Notes: generated from the letters alone by a model not told the origin. A DNA stretch of 61,366 nucleotides from Pseudomonas viridiflava (GCF_900590755.1 NZ_UUOC01000042.1:1-61366); one strand, 5' to 3'. Positions 1 to 10,127 are shown, counted from the stretch's first letter. Numbers and translations: made by a program.

Positions 1-163
1 CCTCACTTTTGATAGAGCGCAAAAGTAAGCAAAACGCTCTTGCCCCACCACTCGGTCCCTCGCCTAGGCTCGGCATGCCCGTAATCCGACATTGATTCGG
101 CGGCCGCCGCGAAGGGCCATCCCTGGCCCAGCGCGGCTAAACCGGCGTCCTGCCGGTTTGCCC

Positions 164-522
164 GCCGAATCAATATCGAATTCCGGCCAGCGTGGTTTAA
201 CGGGGCGCCTAAGATCAAAAGCTCACGAGGCGGCCTGACAGCCGACCTGTTTCTCGCGTGATCTTGCCGCGCTATCTTCATCGTTTGTGCCATTCCTTTC
301 GCGAATGAATTCGCTCCCACGGAATCAACGGGTGCGCAATTCTCTGTAGGAGCTGCCGAAGGCTGCGAAACGGTAGCCGCCTTCGCAGCCTTCGGCAGCT
401 CCTACAGTAAATTCAAGCCGCGCGAACCATCGCAGCTTTTGATCTTGATCTGCTTTTGATCTGGCTTTTGATCTTAAGCGCCCCGTCAAACCACGCTGGC
501 CGGAATTCGATATTGATTCGGC
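164..522. repeat. 58-bp inverted repeat enclosing a REP palindrome
   Basis: The arms at 164-221 and 465-522 are reverse complements over 58 bp with two mismatches. The 243-bp interior contains a smaller complete hairpin at 344-407. The arms start and end with GCCGAATCAATATC and its complement. The nested layout is much larger than a normal REP doublet. It could be a non-autonomous inverted-repeat element or two copies of one intergenic repeat in opposite orientation. Confidence 0.8.
344..407. repeat. REP-like palindrome, GTAGGAGCTGCCGAAGG family
   Basis: An inverted pair of the motif GTAGGAGCTGCCGAAGGCTG and its complement is separated by a short loop. The same family recurs at least nine more times in the window. 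Confidence 0.9.
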
Positions 523-671
523 GGCGCAAACCGGCATCCATGCCGGGCTCCCCACTATGCAATACCTGCGTTCGCCTCCCACAAGCCGCGATTTGTGGTG
601 TCTGCACTATTGCGTTCGGTCACTCGTCAGAGCCTGCTGAAGTCAGCTGAATTGGGTTAGCATTCACCATC

Positions 672-742
672 GTCATCGCGAGCAAGCTCACTCCTACAGT
701 TGACCGCAATCCCCTGTAGGAGCGCGCTTGCCCGCGATGACG
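672..742. repeat. Palindrome, GCGAGCAAGCTCACTCCTACAG family
   Basis: Two opposed half elements (CATCGCGAGCAAGCTCACTC and the complementary type GTAGGAGCGCGCTTGCCCGC) lie about 25 bp apart. They belong to the same family as 14990-15079 and 59516-59606. Confidence 0.85.
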
Positions 743-842
743 TCAGAACATTCACTGCAGAATTTGATCGAAACACACTCAATGGCACGCCATGCCGCAA
801 TCCTGAGAACACCGCGAAACGAGCGTCGGGAGGCTGAGTGGA

Positions 843-933
843 GGTGCCGTGGTGTGGGTCGCTCGGCATGGATGCCGAGCGAGCGCCGCTGGGCCAGGGA
901 TGGCCCTTCGGCGCGTGCCCACACCACGGTGCC
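843..933. repeat. Cloverleaf-like folded repeat
   Basis: A 12-bp outer stem (CCGTGGTGTGGG at 847-858 with its complement at 918-929) encloses two further stems: GCTCGGCAT/ATGCCGAGC near 861-880 and GGCCA/TGGCC near 892-905. The result is a multi-branched structure. It is not a tRNA. It resembles intergenic repeats common in this genus, but its function is unknown. Confidence 0.7.
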
Positions 934-1266
934 GGAGCGAAGGAACCCCTGGGAACCAGGGGCCGTACGTCAGCGAAAAATGGTTTCCCCCCTTTGCCGA
1001 AACAAAGGGGGTCGACCGTCAGGGCGAAACCGGACTAAGCAGCGCCAAAATGCTGTTGTCGTGACTCGATTCAAGGCGTGGCGCTTTGATCGTCGGCGCT
1101 GCATACATGCACGAGCAATGCGAAGCCGCGATAACGATCTGTCTGACACACTGCCATCGCGGCCTCGCGTTGCTCGTGCGCTCCTACAGAAAAAGGTGTT
1201 TGCCGCGCTTTGTGGACACAGCCAACATCAACCCGCTAAGGTCGCCGCCTTCAATAGGGGGCATTC

Positions 1267-2130
1267 ATGGGCTATCTACTTTTCGTCACGCTGATTCAGG
1301 CGTTTTCCTTCAGCCTGATCGGCGTGTTTCTGGCCGGGCATGTCGACAGCTACTTCGCGGTACTGATCCGCGTGGTCCTGGCCGGACTGGTATTCATCCC
1401 GCTGACCCAGTGGCGTCGGGTCGAGCCGGGCTTCATGCGTGGCATGCTCGTGATCGGTGCGCTGCAGTTCGGCATCACCTATGTCTGCCTGTACCTGAGC
1501 TTCCGGGTGCTGACCGTGCCCGAAGTGCTGCTCTTCACCATCCTCACACCGCTGCACGTCACACTGATCGAAGACGCCCTCAACCGCCGCTTCAACCCGT
1601 GGGCACTGCTGGCCGCACTGGTCGCGGTCATGGGCGCTGGCGTGATCCGCTGGGACGGCATTGACGGCAACTTCCTCGGCGGCTTCCTGCTGCTGCAAGT
1701 GGCGAACTTCACCTACGCCGCCGGACAGGTGCTGTACAAACATCTGGTGGCCCGCTACCCCAGCGACTTGCCCCACTACCGGCGTTTCGGCTACTTCTAC
1801 CTCGGCGCACTGATCATCGCCTTGCCCGCGTTCCTGATGTTCGGCAACGCCCAGCGCCTGCCGGATGCCGCCGATCAATGGGCGGTTCTGCTCTTCCTCG
1901 GCCTGTGCTCTACCGCATTGGGCATGTACTGGTGGAATAAAGGCGCATGCATGGTCAGCGGCGGCACACTGGCAGTGTTCAACGTGTTGCATGTGCCAGT
2001 GGGCTTGCTGATCAACTTGCTGATCTGGAACCAGGACGAACCGCTGGGACGTCTGGCATTTGGTGGGGTGCTGATCCTGGTGTCGTTGTGGATCAGTCGA
2101 TTGGGATCGAGAAAGGCACAGTTGGTTTAG
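1267..2130 (+). CDS. EamA/DMT-family inner membrane transporter
   Basis: A 287-residue very hydrophobic protein with about ten predicted membrane segments arranged as two similar halves, the drug/metabolite transporter (EamA) plan. It opens with a membrane segment at residues 2-22. The conserved Pro/Thr-rich stretch near residues 75-95 (VPEVLLFTILTPLHVTLIED) fits the end of the first EamA repeat. Members export or import amino acids, carboxylates or amines; the substrate cannot be told here. An AGGGGG tract lies just upstream of the ATG. The gene is single, followed by a REP palindrome, then the converging channel gene. It resembles the carboxylate/amino acid/amine branch such as E. coli YtfF, but a one-to-one match is not claimed. 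Confidence 0.85.
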   Translation: MGYLLFVTLIQAFSFSLIGVFLAGHVDSYFAVLIRVVLAGLVFIPLTQWRRVEPGFMRGMLVIGALQFGITYVCLYLSFRVLTVPEVLLFTILTPLHVTLIEDALNRRFNPWALLAALVAVMGAGVIRWDGIDGNFLGGFLLLQVANFTYAAGQVLYKHLVARYPSDLPHYRRFGYFYLGALIIALPAFLMFGNAQRLPDAADQWAVLLFLGLCSTALGMYWWNKGACMVSGGTLAVFNVLHVPVGLLINLLIWNQDEPLGRLAFGGVLILVSLWISRLGSRKAQLV

Positions 2131-2149
2131 ATATCTGTAGGCGCTGGCT

Positions 2150-2224
2150 TGTAGGGGCTACCGCCGGCTGCGAAAGCGTTTTTCCTGACACGCCGTTTTC
2201 GCAGTCTTCGGCAGCTCCTACAGG
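2150..2224. repeat. REP-like palindrome
   Basis: A GTAGGGGCTACCGCCGGCTGCG arm faces the complementary arm GCAGTCTTCGGCAGCTCCTAC. It sits between the converging ends of the transporter and channel genes, and its left arm is diverged from the family consensus. Confidence 0.85.
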
Positions 2225-2229
2225 GACAA

Positions 2230-3483
2230 TCATTTGCCCGCCAACCCCACCCGCATATCCGCGCCACTCGGTTGTTGATACAGGCTCAAGCCAAACTCCG
2301 GCAGCACTGCCAGCAGGTAATCGAAGATATCGCCCTGAATGCGCTCGTATTCAGCCCACACGGTGGTGCGGGTGAAGCAGTAGATTTCCAGCGGGACGCC
2401 TTGGGCGGTGGTTTCCTGTTGGCGGACCATGCAGGTCATGTCGGGATGGATGTCGGGGTGGCTTTTCAGGTAGGCCAGGGCATAGGCGCGGAAGGTGCCG
2501 ATGTTGGTCATGCGGCGGCGATTGGCGGACAGGGCGGCGACATTGCCCTGAGCCTCGTTCCAGGCCTGCAGCTCGGCCTGTTTGCGGCCGATGTAATCGG
2601 TCAGCAGATGCACCTGGCTGAGTTGCAGTTCTTCATCGTCGCGCACGAAACGGATGCCGCTGGCGTCGATGAACAGGCTGCGTTTGATGCGCCGCCCGCC
2701 GGATTGCTGCATGCCGCGCCAGTTCTTGAACGACTCGGACATCAGGCGCCAGGTGGGGATGGACACAATAGTCTTGTCGAAATTCTGCACCTTGACCGTG
2801 TGGAGAGTGATGTCCACCACATCGCCATCCGCGCCGACCTGAGGCATTTCGATCCAGTCGCCGACCCGCAGCATGTCGTTGCTGGTCAGTTGCACGCTGG
2901 CGACGAACGACAACAGCGTGTCCTTGTAGACCAACAGAATCACCGCCGACATCGCACCCAGACCGGAAAGCAGCAGCAATGGCGAGCGGTCGATCAGGGT
3001 GGCGACGATGATGATCGCGGCAAAGATATACAGAATCATCTTCGCCAGTTGCACGTAGCCTTTGATCGAGCGGGTGCGGGCGTGGGTGGTGCGGGCGTAG
3101 ATGTCCAGCAGGGCGTTGAGCAGCGCGCCCAGCGCCAGGGTCAGGAACGTGATGGTGAAGGCCAGGGCGATGTTGCCGATGATGTTCTTGGCCGTGTCAC
3201 TCAGCGCCGGGACCAGATTCAACCCGAACTGGATGACCAGCGACGGCACGATCTGCGCCAGACGATTGAAGACCTTGTTATGCAGCAGGTCATTAAGCCA
3301 GTGCAGCGTCGGTTGTCGGCCGAGCATTTTCATTGCGTAAAGAATTAGAAAGCGGGCGAGTCTGCCCGAAACCAGCGCAACCACCACTAAAAGCACGAGG
3401 CCAAGGCTGGCGTGCAGCACGGGGTGTTGATCAAGCACTGTCCAGAGTTCCTGAACGCGCCGCCATAACGATTGAATATCCAT
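2230..3483 (-). CDS. Mechanosensitive channel, MscS superfamily (YbdG-like)
   Basis: A 417-residue inner membrane protein with an N-terminal set of membrane helices followed by the MscS pore and vestibule region. The stretch LLLSGLGAMSAVILLVYKD, then RVGDWIEMPQ and TIVSIPTWRLMSESFKNW, are the hallmark segments of the YbdG/MscM branch, and the C-terminal half (GGRRIKRSLFID, RRMTNIGTFRAY) follows E. coli YbdG closely. The family protects against hypo-osmotic shock by releasing solutes. Start choice is uncertain: the ATG at 3483 matches the usual family length, but an in-frame ATG at 3534 has a better ribosome site (GGAG, 5-nt spacer) and would add 17 residues. It is transcribed divergently from the helicase gene. 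Confidence 0.93.
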   Translation of the reverse strand: MDIQSLWRRVQELWTVLDQHPVLHASLGLVLLVVVALVSGRLARFLILYAMKMLGRQPTLHWLNDLLHNKVFNRLAQIVPSLVIQFGLNLVPALSDTAKNIIGNIALAFTITFLTLALGALLNALLDIYARTTHARTRSIKGYVQLAKMILYIFAAIIIVATLIDRSPLLLLSGLGAMSAVILLVYKDTLLSFVASVQLTSNDMLRVGDWIEMPQVGADGDVVDITLHTVKVQNFDKTIVSIPTWRLMSESFKNWRGMQQSGGRRIKRSLFIDASGIRFVRDDEELQLSQVHLLTDYIGRKQAELQAWNEAQGNVAALSANRRRMTNIGTFRAYALAYLKSHPDIHPDMTCMVRQQETTAQGVPLEIYCFTRTTVWAEYERIQGDIFDYLLAVLPEFGLSLYQQPSGADMRVGLAGK

Positions 3484-3664
3484 GGGTATGAGTAAAATCC
3501 TGTTGAAAAAAAGCGCGCCAATTAGAGCATTCATGGCATCTCCAAAGGGAGCTGCTGGAAAATTGCGTAACAAAATCGGCCGTTGGTAGTAAAGAAACTC
3601 GGTTATGGCGCCCGAAACCGTTACGCTATGCGCCGTATTTTTGTTTTTCGTCGAGGTAACACCC

Positions 3665-5011
<1,347 letters not shown>

Positions 5012-5027
5012 GCCCCGCTCGCATACA

Positions 5028-5123
5028 CCTGTGGGACCGGCTTCAGCCGGGAAGAGGCCACAGCATTCTCTGCATATGTCGTGTCAGGAATGCAGCCTTC
5101 CCGGCTAAAGCCGGTCCCACAGG
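5028..5123. repeat. Long palindrome, GTGGGACCGGCTTTAGCCGGG family
   Basis: The arms CCTGTGGGACCGGCTTCAGC and its near-complement enclose about 45 bp that includes internal symmetry. It lies between the converging helicase gene and the small periplasmic gene. A second copy is at 13263-13353. Confidence 0.9.
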
Positions 5124-5131
5124 GCTAGGAT

Positions 5132-5407
5132 TTATTCCACCTTCTTCTCCGCCGTCCCCAATTCCTTGATCCGCTGATCAATCAGCTGGCACTTATCCGG
5201 CAGTTCTGCCGCCTCGGTTTTCAGATCCATTTTCTGCAATTCGTCGTTGATCTCTTTGGCCTTGGCCGGATTCTGTTCGGTCAGCTTCTGGACTTCCCTG
5301 GCCAGTTGCTCGCGCTTGGCCGTCGCTTCTTCTGGGGTGCACGTCGCCCATGCGGGCAGGGCGGTCAGCAAAGTCGCTGCTGCGGCGATACTCAGGAGGA
5401 TTTTCAT
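5132..5407 (-). CDS. Small secreted/periplasmic protein, unknown function
   Basis: A 91-residue protein with a clear signal peptide: MKILL, a hydrophobic core to about residue 17, and an AWA-type cleavage site before TCTPEE. The mature part is highly charged and probably helical or coiled coil (TAKREQLAREVQKLTEQNPAKAKEIND), with two cysteines (in ATCTPE and DKCQLI) that could form one disulfide. The ATG at 5407 has GAGG five bases upstream, so a longer reading frame beginning at 5461 is not used. I know similar small proteins from pseudomonads but no function for them. Confidence 0.85.
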   Translation of the reverse strand: MKILLSIAAAATLLTALPAWATCTPEEATAKREQLAREVQKLTEQNPAKAKEINDELQKMDLKTEAAELPDKCQLIDQRIKELGTAEKKVE

Positions 5408-5565
5408 AAGTGCCTCTATATCCATGATGGGCTTGTGGGATTGAGGGGCGATTTTCGGCAAAAGTTCAGTGCGACCGCCTGGAGGCTAGTGCTGAACGGC
5501 TGGCAATCAGGCGTGTCACAACCTGCGTAGGCAATAATCACCCACGCTGGTTGGAGGTAATAAAA

Positions 5566-5961
5566 ATGGACAAGCCTTATGACTGGGACCTCGTTGAGCG
5601 TCTGTTGCATGAAGTGCAGAACAGCGCCGACGGCTCGTTCAAACCCCGCAAATATGCGGAGGAGCACGCCGCTGCCTTGGCAGCCGAGGGCGAAGAAGTG
5701 CCTAATCTGGACCATCTGAAAGCGATCGCCGGTGAGTACGAAGCGTTGCTGCTCAACCGGGGGTTTATTGAGCCGCGTCCGGAAGATGAGGGCGGTAATG
5801 GTGAAAACTTCGTTCTGACTCCGCGCGGTGCACAGCTGTTGGCATTGATCGACAGCAGCATCCCAGGCAACGACCATCCGCGCCAGGTGCTGGATGATCA
5901 GGAAGATCCGCTGGATCCGCCGACGTTCGAGGAAGTGTCAAGCAAAGTCCAGATCGCCTGA
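5566..5961 (+). CDS. DUF2513-like winged-helix protein
   Basis: A 131-residue cytosolic protein beginning MDKPYDWDLVERLLHEVQ, which resembles the start of the DUF2513 family (a helix, then 'I..H...L...G.I', then 'LT..G...L'). Here the matching parts are EYEALLLNRGFIEPR and NFVLTPRGAQLLALID, a winged-helix pattern. It may therefore be a small DNA-binding regulator, but no target is indicated. GGAGG lies eight bases before the ATG. It stands alone between a REP palindrome and the divergent secreted-protein gene. Confidence 0.8.
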   Translation: MDKPYDWDLVERLLHEVQNSADGSFKPRKYAEEHAAALAAEGEEVPNLDHLKAIAGEYEALLLNRGFIEPRPEDEGGNGENFVLTPRGAQLLALIDSSIPGNDHPRQVLDDQEDPLDPPTFEEVSSKVQIA

Positions 5962-5973
5962 ACATCGCATCCC

Positions 5974-6058
5974 CTGTAGGAGCTGCCGCAGGCTGCGAAT
6001 CGCGATCTGCCTGACACATCGCCTTCGCAGCCCTCGTAACCTCGGTCAGCTCCTACAG
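5974..6058. repeat. REP-like palindrome
   Basis: Opposed GTAGGAGCTGCCGCAGGCTG and CAGCTCCTACAG arms with an interrupted right arm (CTCGTAACCTCGGT inserted). It lies between converging genes. Confidence 0.85.
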
Positions 6059-6073
6059 AGGATTTACGGTGTA

Positions 6074-6943
6074 TCAGCCTGCCGTCGCGGCCTTCAAACA
6101 ACTCAAATCAGTAAAATCCTTGCGAGTATCGGCGATCTTGGCCAGCAGGCGCTGGCGCTGGTCCGGTGTGCTGTGGGCCATCAGGTCCACCAGCAGCGAG
6201 ATGGCGGCCTGTTCGGTGCGCTCGTAGGCCACACGATATTGCGGAGTCCAGAAAGTCTCACGGTCTTGCAGCAGTTTCGCGATCCGGCTTGGGAAGTCAG
6301 CGGACTGACGCTCCTGCACCGTGGTCACAAACAATTCCTGCCAATGTGCGCGATTATCCAGCCACGCGCGGTTCTGTTCACCCAACGACGCTGACCACTC
6401 CTGAATCCGCTGCAGCTGCGCCGGATTGAGCTTGCCCATCCAAGGGCTCAGGCGTTTTTCCATGCGTTCGGCGCGGTCGCTGATTTGCGTATTCAAAGGC
6501 TCTCTGAGGAATTCAGTCTCGCGCTTGCGCTGATCCTTGGCGAAAGCCGCCTGCATTTCCTGGACTTGCTTGTCATCCAGCTGCACCAGCAACTCCACCG
6601 CGGACGGAGTGATCTGTCGGGAGATCTGCGCGATGGCCTGCTTGGCTTCGTCGGTGCGGGCCTGAAGTCCACTGGCGGTGACCTGGTTTGTCTCGACCAT
6701 CTGTTGCAGGCGGTCCAGCCAGGTCAGGTAACTCGGCAGTTGAGTGCTGCAATGCCAGCTCAGATGATCTTTCAGGCGGGTGTTGAACCAGTCCTTCTGC
6801 GAGGCATTCATGTCCAGATAGTCGCTCAGCGACCAGGGGATGATGATGTCCAGATTGCGATACGCCAGCCCGATTCGACTGCAACCGGACACGACCAGCA
6901 GGGCCATCAACAACGAAATGAAGGCTTTGAACGGGGTACGCAT
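6074..6943 (-). CDS. DUF6279-type lipoprotein
   Basis: A 289-residue lipoprotein. The signal sequence MRTPFKAFISLLMALLVVSGC ends in a lipobox (VSGC), so Cys becomes the acylated first residue. An Asp is absent at +2 (Ser), so outer membrane sorting is expected. The mature part is helical and rich in Gln, Trp and charged residues, with SRIGLAYRNLDIIIPWSL near its start, a signature of this pseudomonad family of unknown function. The ATG at 6943 has AGGAG five bases upstream. It is followed on the same strand by nothing within 70 bp and preceded by the porin-like gene, 62 bp away. Confidence 0.88.
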   Translation of the reverse strand: MRTPFKAFISLLMALLVVSGCSRIGLAYRNLDIIIPWSLSDYLDMNASQKDWFNTRLKDHLSWHCSTQLPSYLTWLDRLQQMVETNQVTASGLQARTDEAKQAIAQISRQITPSAVELLVQLDDKQVQEMQAAFAKDQRKRETEFLREPLNTQISDRAERMEKRLSPWMGKLNPAQLQRIQEWSASLGEQNRAWLDNRAHWQELFVTTVQERQSADFPSRIAKLLQDRETFWTPQYRVAYERTEQAAISLLVDLMAHSTPDQRQRLLAKIADTRKDFTDLSCLKAATAG

Positions 6944-7005
6944 GACCACTCCTGGATTGACCTGCCTGATGTGTAGAGCAGACCCGAGAGTAGCAGTTCA
7001 GTGAA

Positions 7006-7731
7006 TCAGAAAAATGAGCGCACGGCCTTGAGCGTAAACATGCCTTCGCATTGCGGGTTGTGCCCGCTGTAGGCACTGCAATCGCTGCCGCTCAGGCTGG
7101 AACTGCTGTAGATCAGGTTCATGTCGACCCCGAGCCACGGCTTGGAGAGATTCAGCGACCAATCGTTGAAACCCGTGACCATGCTGCCGTCCGAGATCTG
7201 TTGCGGCGTGTCGTATTGGTGGTTGGCGTATTGCACGCGCACACCGAGCCCCAATTGTTCGATGCCGCCCAGATCAACGATCAGCGTGCTGTCGCGGCGG
7301 CCGACGTCGTTGCTGAAGGCTGCACCGATCCGGCTGTTGAGCACCCGCAACCCAGCATAGAATTCGTGAGTGTCCAGCTGGCTGGTGTCCGGGTAGCTGT
7401 AGTGGATCATGCCGAGCTCGTAACCGAGGGTCTGATCGAAGGGTTTTTTGAAACCCATGTACGAGTCGACTTCAAAGGTGCTGTCCGGCGTTACGCCTGC
7501 ATTGGGTGACCATTGACCGACATAAAAACCACTGTCGTGGGTCAGGTCCAGGCCACCATGAAACGAACCCGCACCGCTTTGCGTCACCAGACCTTGCGCC
7601 ATGCTGCGTGTAGGGGTCGTCCCCAATTTCAGGCTGAAGTCGCCCAGTTCCCGCTCCATGACCTGGGCGGACGCTGACTGGCAAATGAGCAGGGCGCCCA
7701 GTGAAAGCGCGCAACGGCGAAAATTGAGCAT
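7006..7731 (-). CDS. TorF-family putative porin
   Basis: A 241-residue outer membrane protein. A signal peptide (about residues 1-23, SASAQ site) precedes alternating polar/aromatic strands typical of a beta barrel (FHGGLDLTHDSGFYVGQW, YELGMIHYSYPD, WSLNLSKPWLGVDMNLIYSSS) and it ends in an aromatic residue (RSFF), the usual outer membrane assembly signal. The opening of the mature region fits the TIGR02001/TorF-type small porins. Two cysteines near the C-terminus (SDCSAYSGHNPQC) may form a disulfide loop. AGGAG lies eight bases before the ATG at 7731. Its substrate is unknown. Confidence 0.85.
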   Translation of the reverse strand: MLNFRRCALSLGALLICQSASAQVMERELGDFSLKLGTTPTRSMAQGLVTQSGAGSFHGGLDLTHDSGFYVGQWSPNAGVTPDSTFEVDSYMGFKKPFDQTLGYELGMIHYSYPDTSQLDTHEFYAGLRVLNSRIGAAFSNDVGRRDSTLIVDLGGIEQLGLGVRVQYANHQYDTPQQISDGSMVTGFNDWSLNLSKPWLGVDMNLIYSSSSLSGSDCSAYSGHNPQCEGMFTLKAVRSFF

Positions 7732-7891
7732 GGCGCTCACTCCTTTAAATTACGGAGGGGGCAGGTTGAAATGGCCAGAGGCCCAATGAAGACACCAAAA
7801 AAGGGGTACCGCAAGAAAGCCGCGAGATAGAGCCTCGCAAGCATACCTTTGAAAAACCGAGGAGGCGGACCGTTCGTCGATCCGCAATAGG

Positions 7892-8404
7892 TCAGTTTGC
7901 CGCAGTCGCCTGACTTTGAGGAATAACCAGACCGCGAATCACCACCAACGCCTGTTCAAACGACGGGTAGCCGCTCTTGGCGACATCCAGCTCAGCGTAT
8001 TGCGCACGGTAGCTTTCGGACTTCTTCTGATCGGTCATGCTCAGTTGTTGCGAGAGCAGCGCAATAGCCAGAGGATGCCTGCGTTTGGCGGCATCTTCGA
8101 GCAACTCGATGACCCGCGGTTGATCCGTTTGCTGACGGATCAGCAGCACCGCCATATAGAACTCGGCTTCACCTGACGCATCGTCCACGCCCGCACGGCG
8201 CAGCATGGCTTCAGCCAGTTCGTAGTTTTCCCGGTCGGCTTCGCTGATCATCAGCTTGGCCTGGAGCATGTCGTTCTGATAAAGCAAATGCTCGGCACGA
8301 CATTGGCTGCCCGACGGGTAACCGTCATCGGGAGGATTGTTGCAGGTATGAGAGGCACAACCAGTCAGGGTGATCAGTGCGCCGAGCAGCATCCAGTTCT
8401 TCAT
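7892..8404 (-). CDS. Lipoprotein with TPR/Sel1-like helical repeats
   Basis: A 170-residue lipoprotein: signal sequence MKNWMLLGALITLTGC with a lipobox LTGC. The mature part has an extra Cys pair (HTCNNPP, SQCRAE), then helical hairpins (YELAEAMLRRAGVDDASGEAEFYMAVLLI, VIELLEDAAKRRHPLAIALLSQQL) that look like Sel1/TPR repeats used in protein contacts. The ribosome site is weak. A 160-bp gap separates it from the porin gene, which it precedes on the same strand. Confidence 0.8.
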   Translation of the reverse strand: MKNWMLLGALITLTGCASHTCNNPPDDGYPSGSQCRAEHLLYQNDMLQAKLMISEADRENYELAEAMLRRAGVDDASGEAEFYMAVLLIRQQTDQPRVIELLEDAAKRRHPLAIALLSQQLSMTDQKKSESYRAQYAELDVAKSGYPSFEQALVVIRGLVIPQSQATAAN

Positions 8405-8620
8405 TCGTGCATTCCGCAGAGGGCTGGCTTCGAGACATCATCCTGCCCGTGGTCGCGTCAGTTATCAACTCGACGGGCACAACAATGGACAGCGGAGCTG
8501 GCAGTCAGTTTGAAACGGTAGGGGCTACGAAGATCGAAATCTGGCGCTTTGACGCTGGCTTTTCAGAAAAAGGCAGGGCAGGCAAAGCGCATCGAGATTC
8601 ACAACTGGAGCGGGGAAGAA

Positions 8621-8809
8621 TTACTTCTTGCCGAGGGTGATCTGCTTGGACGGGCCGAAGGTCTGGCCGCTGACGCCTTTTGCGATCTGCTGAATTTCGC
8701 CACCGGACTTGAGGAAAGCAGCAATCTGGGCGTTGATCGAATCGCTCGTTTCAACGGCTGGAGCTGGCTTTGCTTTCGAGTTGGATGCTTTTACGCGCAT
8801 GGCTGCCAT
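8621..8809 (-). CDS. Small conserved Pseudomonas protein, possible regulator
   Basis: A 62-residue basic protein with an Ala/Lys/Pro-rich head and a conserved-looking tail (INAQIAAFLKSGGEIQQIAKG, then GPSKQITLGKK). The tail is typical of a tiny pseudomonad family sometimes annotated as a SyrB-like regulator; no function is established to my knowledge. Two ATGs are possible: 8809 (AGG three bases before) and 8800. The upstream 350 bp is AT-rich, consistent with its promoter. The long upstream in-frame extension to 8917 has no ribosome site. Confidence 0.7.
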   Translation of the reverse strand: MAAMRVKASNSKAKPAPAVETSDSINAQIAAFLKSGGEIQQIAKGVSGQTFGPSKQITLGKK

Positions 8810-9170
8810 TAACCTATATAAACTTGATACGGCCAGCAATGGTACACGAATCACTTGACAATTGCTTGGCAAATATCCCTCTAAAAACGGCGAGGTATTA
8901 TTGCCGGTGATCGGCAAATTTAATAATTCTGGCGGCTAAGCGATTGTTTTAATTGAGAAGATAATTATTCCGTAAAGCGCATCCCCGGTATTTTCGGGCG
9001 CTTAGACAGCCTGACATCTGACGAGCGGAGGGGTTTTGTTCCGACGCGCCTTGTGGCAAACGCTTGATTTTTCATCGCTTTTGCCTGCGGCTGGCGGACG
9101 CATCGGGCATCAGCGTCTTCCCTGACAAACTCGGGTAGAATGCCGCCCACGTAATGAGGGTATTTTGCAC
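8810..9170. other. AT-rich divergent intergenic region
   Basis: No gene is seen in these 361 bp between two divergent genes. The left part is notably AT-rich (TTTAATAATT, TTGTTTTAATTGAG) and is likely to hold the promoter of the small regulator-like gene. The right part contains a GCGCATCCCC/GGGCGC pairing near 8978-9003. I could not place a convincing -35/-10 pair. Confidence 0.5.
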
Positions 9171-10007
9171 ATGGCTTTAATCGGGCGTTACAACAGCTTG
9201 CAAGTGGTTAAACACACTAACTTCGGTCTGTATCTGGATGGCGGAGCGGACGGCGAAATATTGCTGCCCAACCGTTATATCCCCAAGGATATTCCCAGCG
9301 AAGATGAAGACTGGCTCAATGTCTTTGTTTATCTGGACAGCGAAGACAAGCTGCTGGCCACTACAGAAAAACCCAAGGTTCAGGTCGGTGAGTTCGCCAG
9401 CCTGAAGGTGCTTGAGGTCAACAGCATCGGCGTGTTCCTGGACTGGGGCTTGCCCAAGGATCTGCTGCTGCCGTACTCCGAAGAAAAGCGCACCTTGCAG
9501 GCGGGCGACTACTGCGTCGTGCATGTCTATCTGGACAAGCACACCCGACGCATCACCGCGACGGCGCGTCTGGACCGCTATCTGGACAAAACGCCTGCCA
9601 GTTACAGTGTCGGCCAGGAAGTTGACCTGCTGGTTGCCGAAGCCACCGACATGGGCTTCAAGGCAATCATCAACAACAAGCACTGGGGCCTGATTCACAA
9701 GAACGAAGTCTTCAAGTTCATGCGCGCCGGCAAGCAGGAAAAGGGTTTCATCAAAGAAATCCGCACCGACGGCAATATCAGCCTGAGCCTGCAACCCGTG
9801 GGCGAAGAGGCTGCCAGCAGCCTGAATTCCAAGATCCTCGGCAAGCTGCGGGAAAACAACGGCGTGCTGCCGGTCAGCGACAAGAGCGATCCGCAAGTGA
9901 TCAGCAACCTGTTCGGCGTCAGCAAAGGCAACTTCAAGAAGGCCATTGGTGCGTTGTACAAGCAGGGTCAGATCGTGATCCACGCCGACCGCATCGAGCT
10001 AGTCTGA
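9171..10007 (+). CDS. CvfB/YitL-like S1-domain RNA-binding protein
   Basis: A 278-residue cytosolic protein with repeated S1-like beta-barrel segments: LQVVKHTNFGLYLDGG with EILLPNRYIP, ASLKVLEVNSIGVFLDWG with DLLLPYSEEK, and DLLVAEATDMGFKAIINNKHWGLIHKNEVF. A C-terminal winged helix (NLFGVSKGNFKKAIGALYKQGQIVIHADRIEL) follows. This order (S1 modules plus wHTH) is that of CvfB, known in Gram-positive bacteria as an RNA-binding virulence regulator; the role in Pseudomonas is not known to me. ATG at 9171 with GAGGG ten bases upstream; an in-frame TTG at 9165 is not needed. Confidence 0.9.
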   Translation: MALIGRYNSLQVVKHTNFGLYLDGGADGEILLPNRYIPKDIPSEDEDWLNVFVYLDSEDKLLATTEKPKVQVGEFASLKVLEVNSIGVFLDWGLPKDLLLPYSEEKRTLQAGDYCVVHVYLDKHTRRITATARLDRYLDKTPASYSVGQEVDLLVAEATDMGFKAIINNKHWGLIHKNEVFKFMRAGKQEKGFIKEIRTDGNISLSLQPVGEEAASSLNSKILGKLRENNGVLPVSDKSDPQVISNLFGVSKGNFKKAIGALYKQGQIVIHADRIELV

Positions 10008-10127
10008 CGTTTCATCGCCTATCCATCGTTAAAAAACCGGAACAGGGATCGTTTGCGGGCAAGTCGCAGTCCAAAGCGGCAACGCGCTCAACGGGGCGCG
10101 TTATGGACGACCGACAAGGATGCCCCG

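Larger units (their letters stand above)
1..1266. other. Gene-free repeat mosaic
   Basis: No credible coding region is seen in the first 1.27 kb. It is a patchwork of palindromic intergenic elements: a long inverted repeat (164-522) enclosing a REP-like hairpin (344-407), a cloverleaf-like folded repeat (843-933), a paired short palindrome (672-742) and a half element near 1140-1190. Open frames here have no ribosome binding site and run through the palindromes. The stretch looks like an accumulation zone for mobile or amplified intergenic repeats upstream of the transporter gene at 1267. Confidence 0.75.

Noticed and set aside
843..933. Cloverleaf fold as a possible tRNA
   Set aside because: It lacks T-loop and anticodon-arm consensus and a CCA end; it fits an intergenic repeat.
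8810..9170. A -35 like TTGACA at 8855-8860
   Set aside because: No acceptable -10 hexamer at 16-18 bases; not reported as a promoter.
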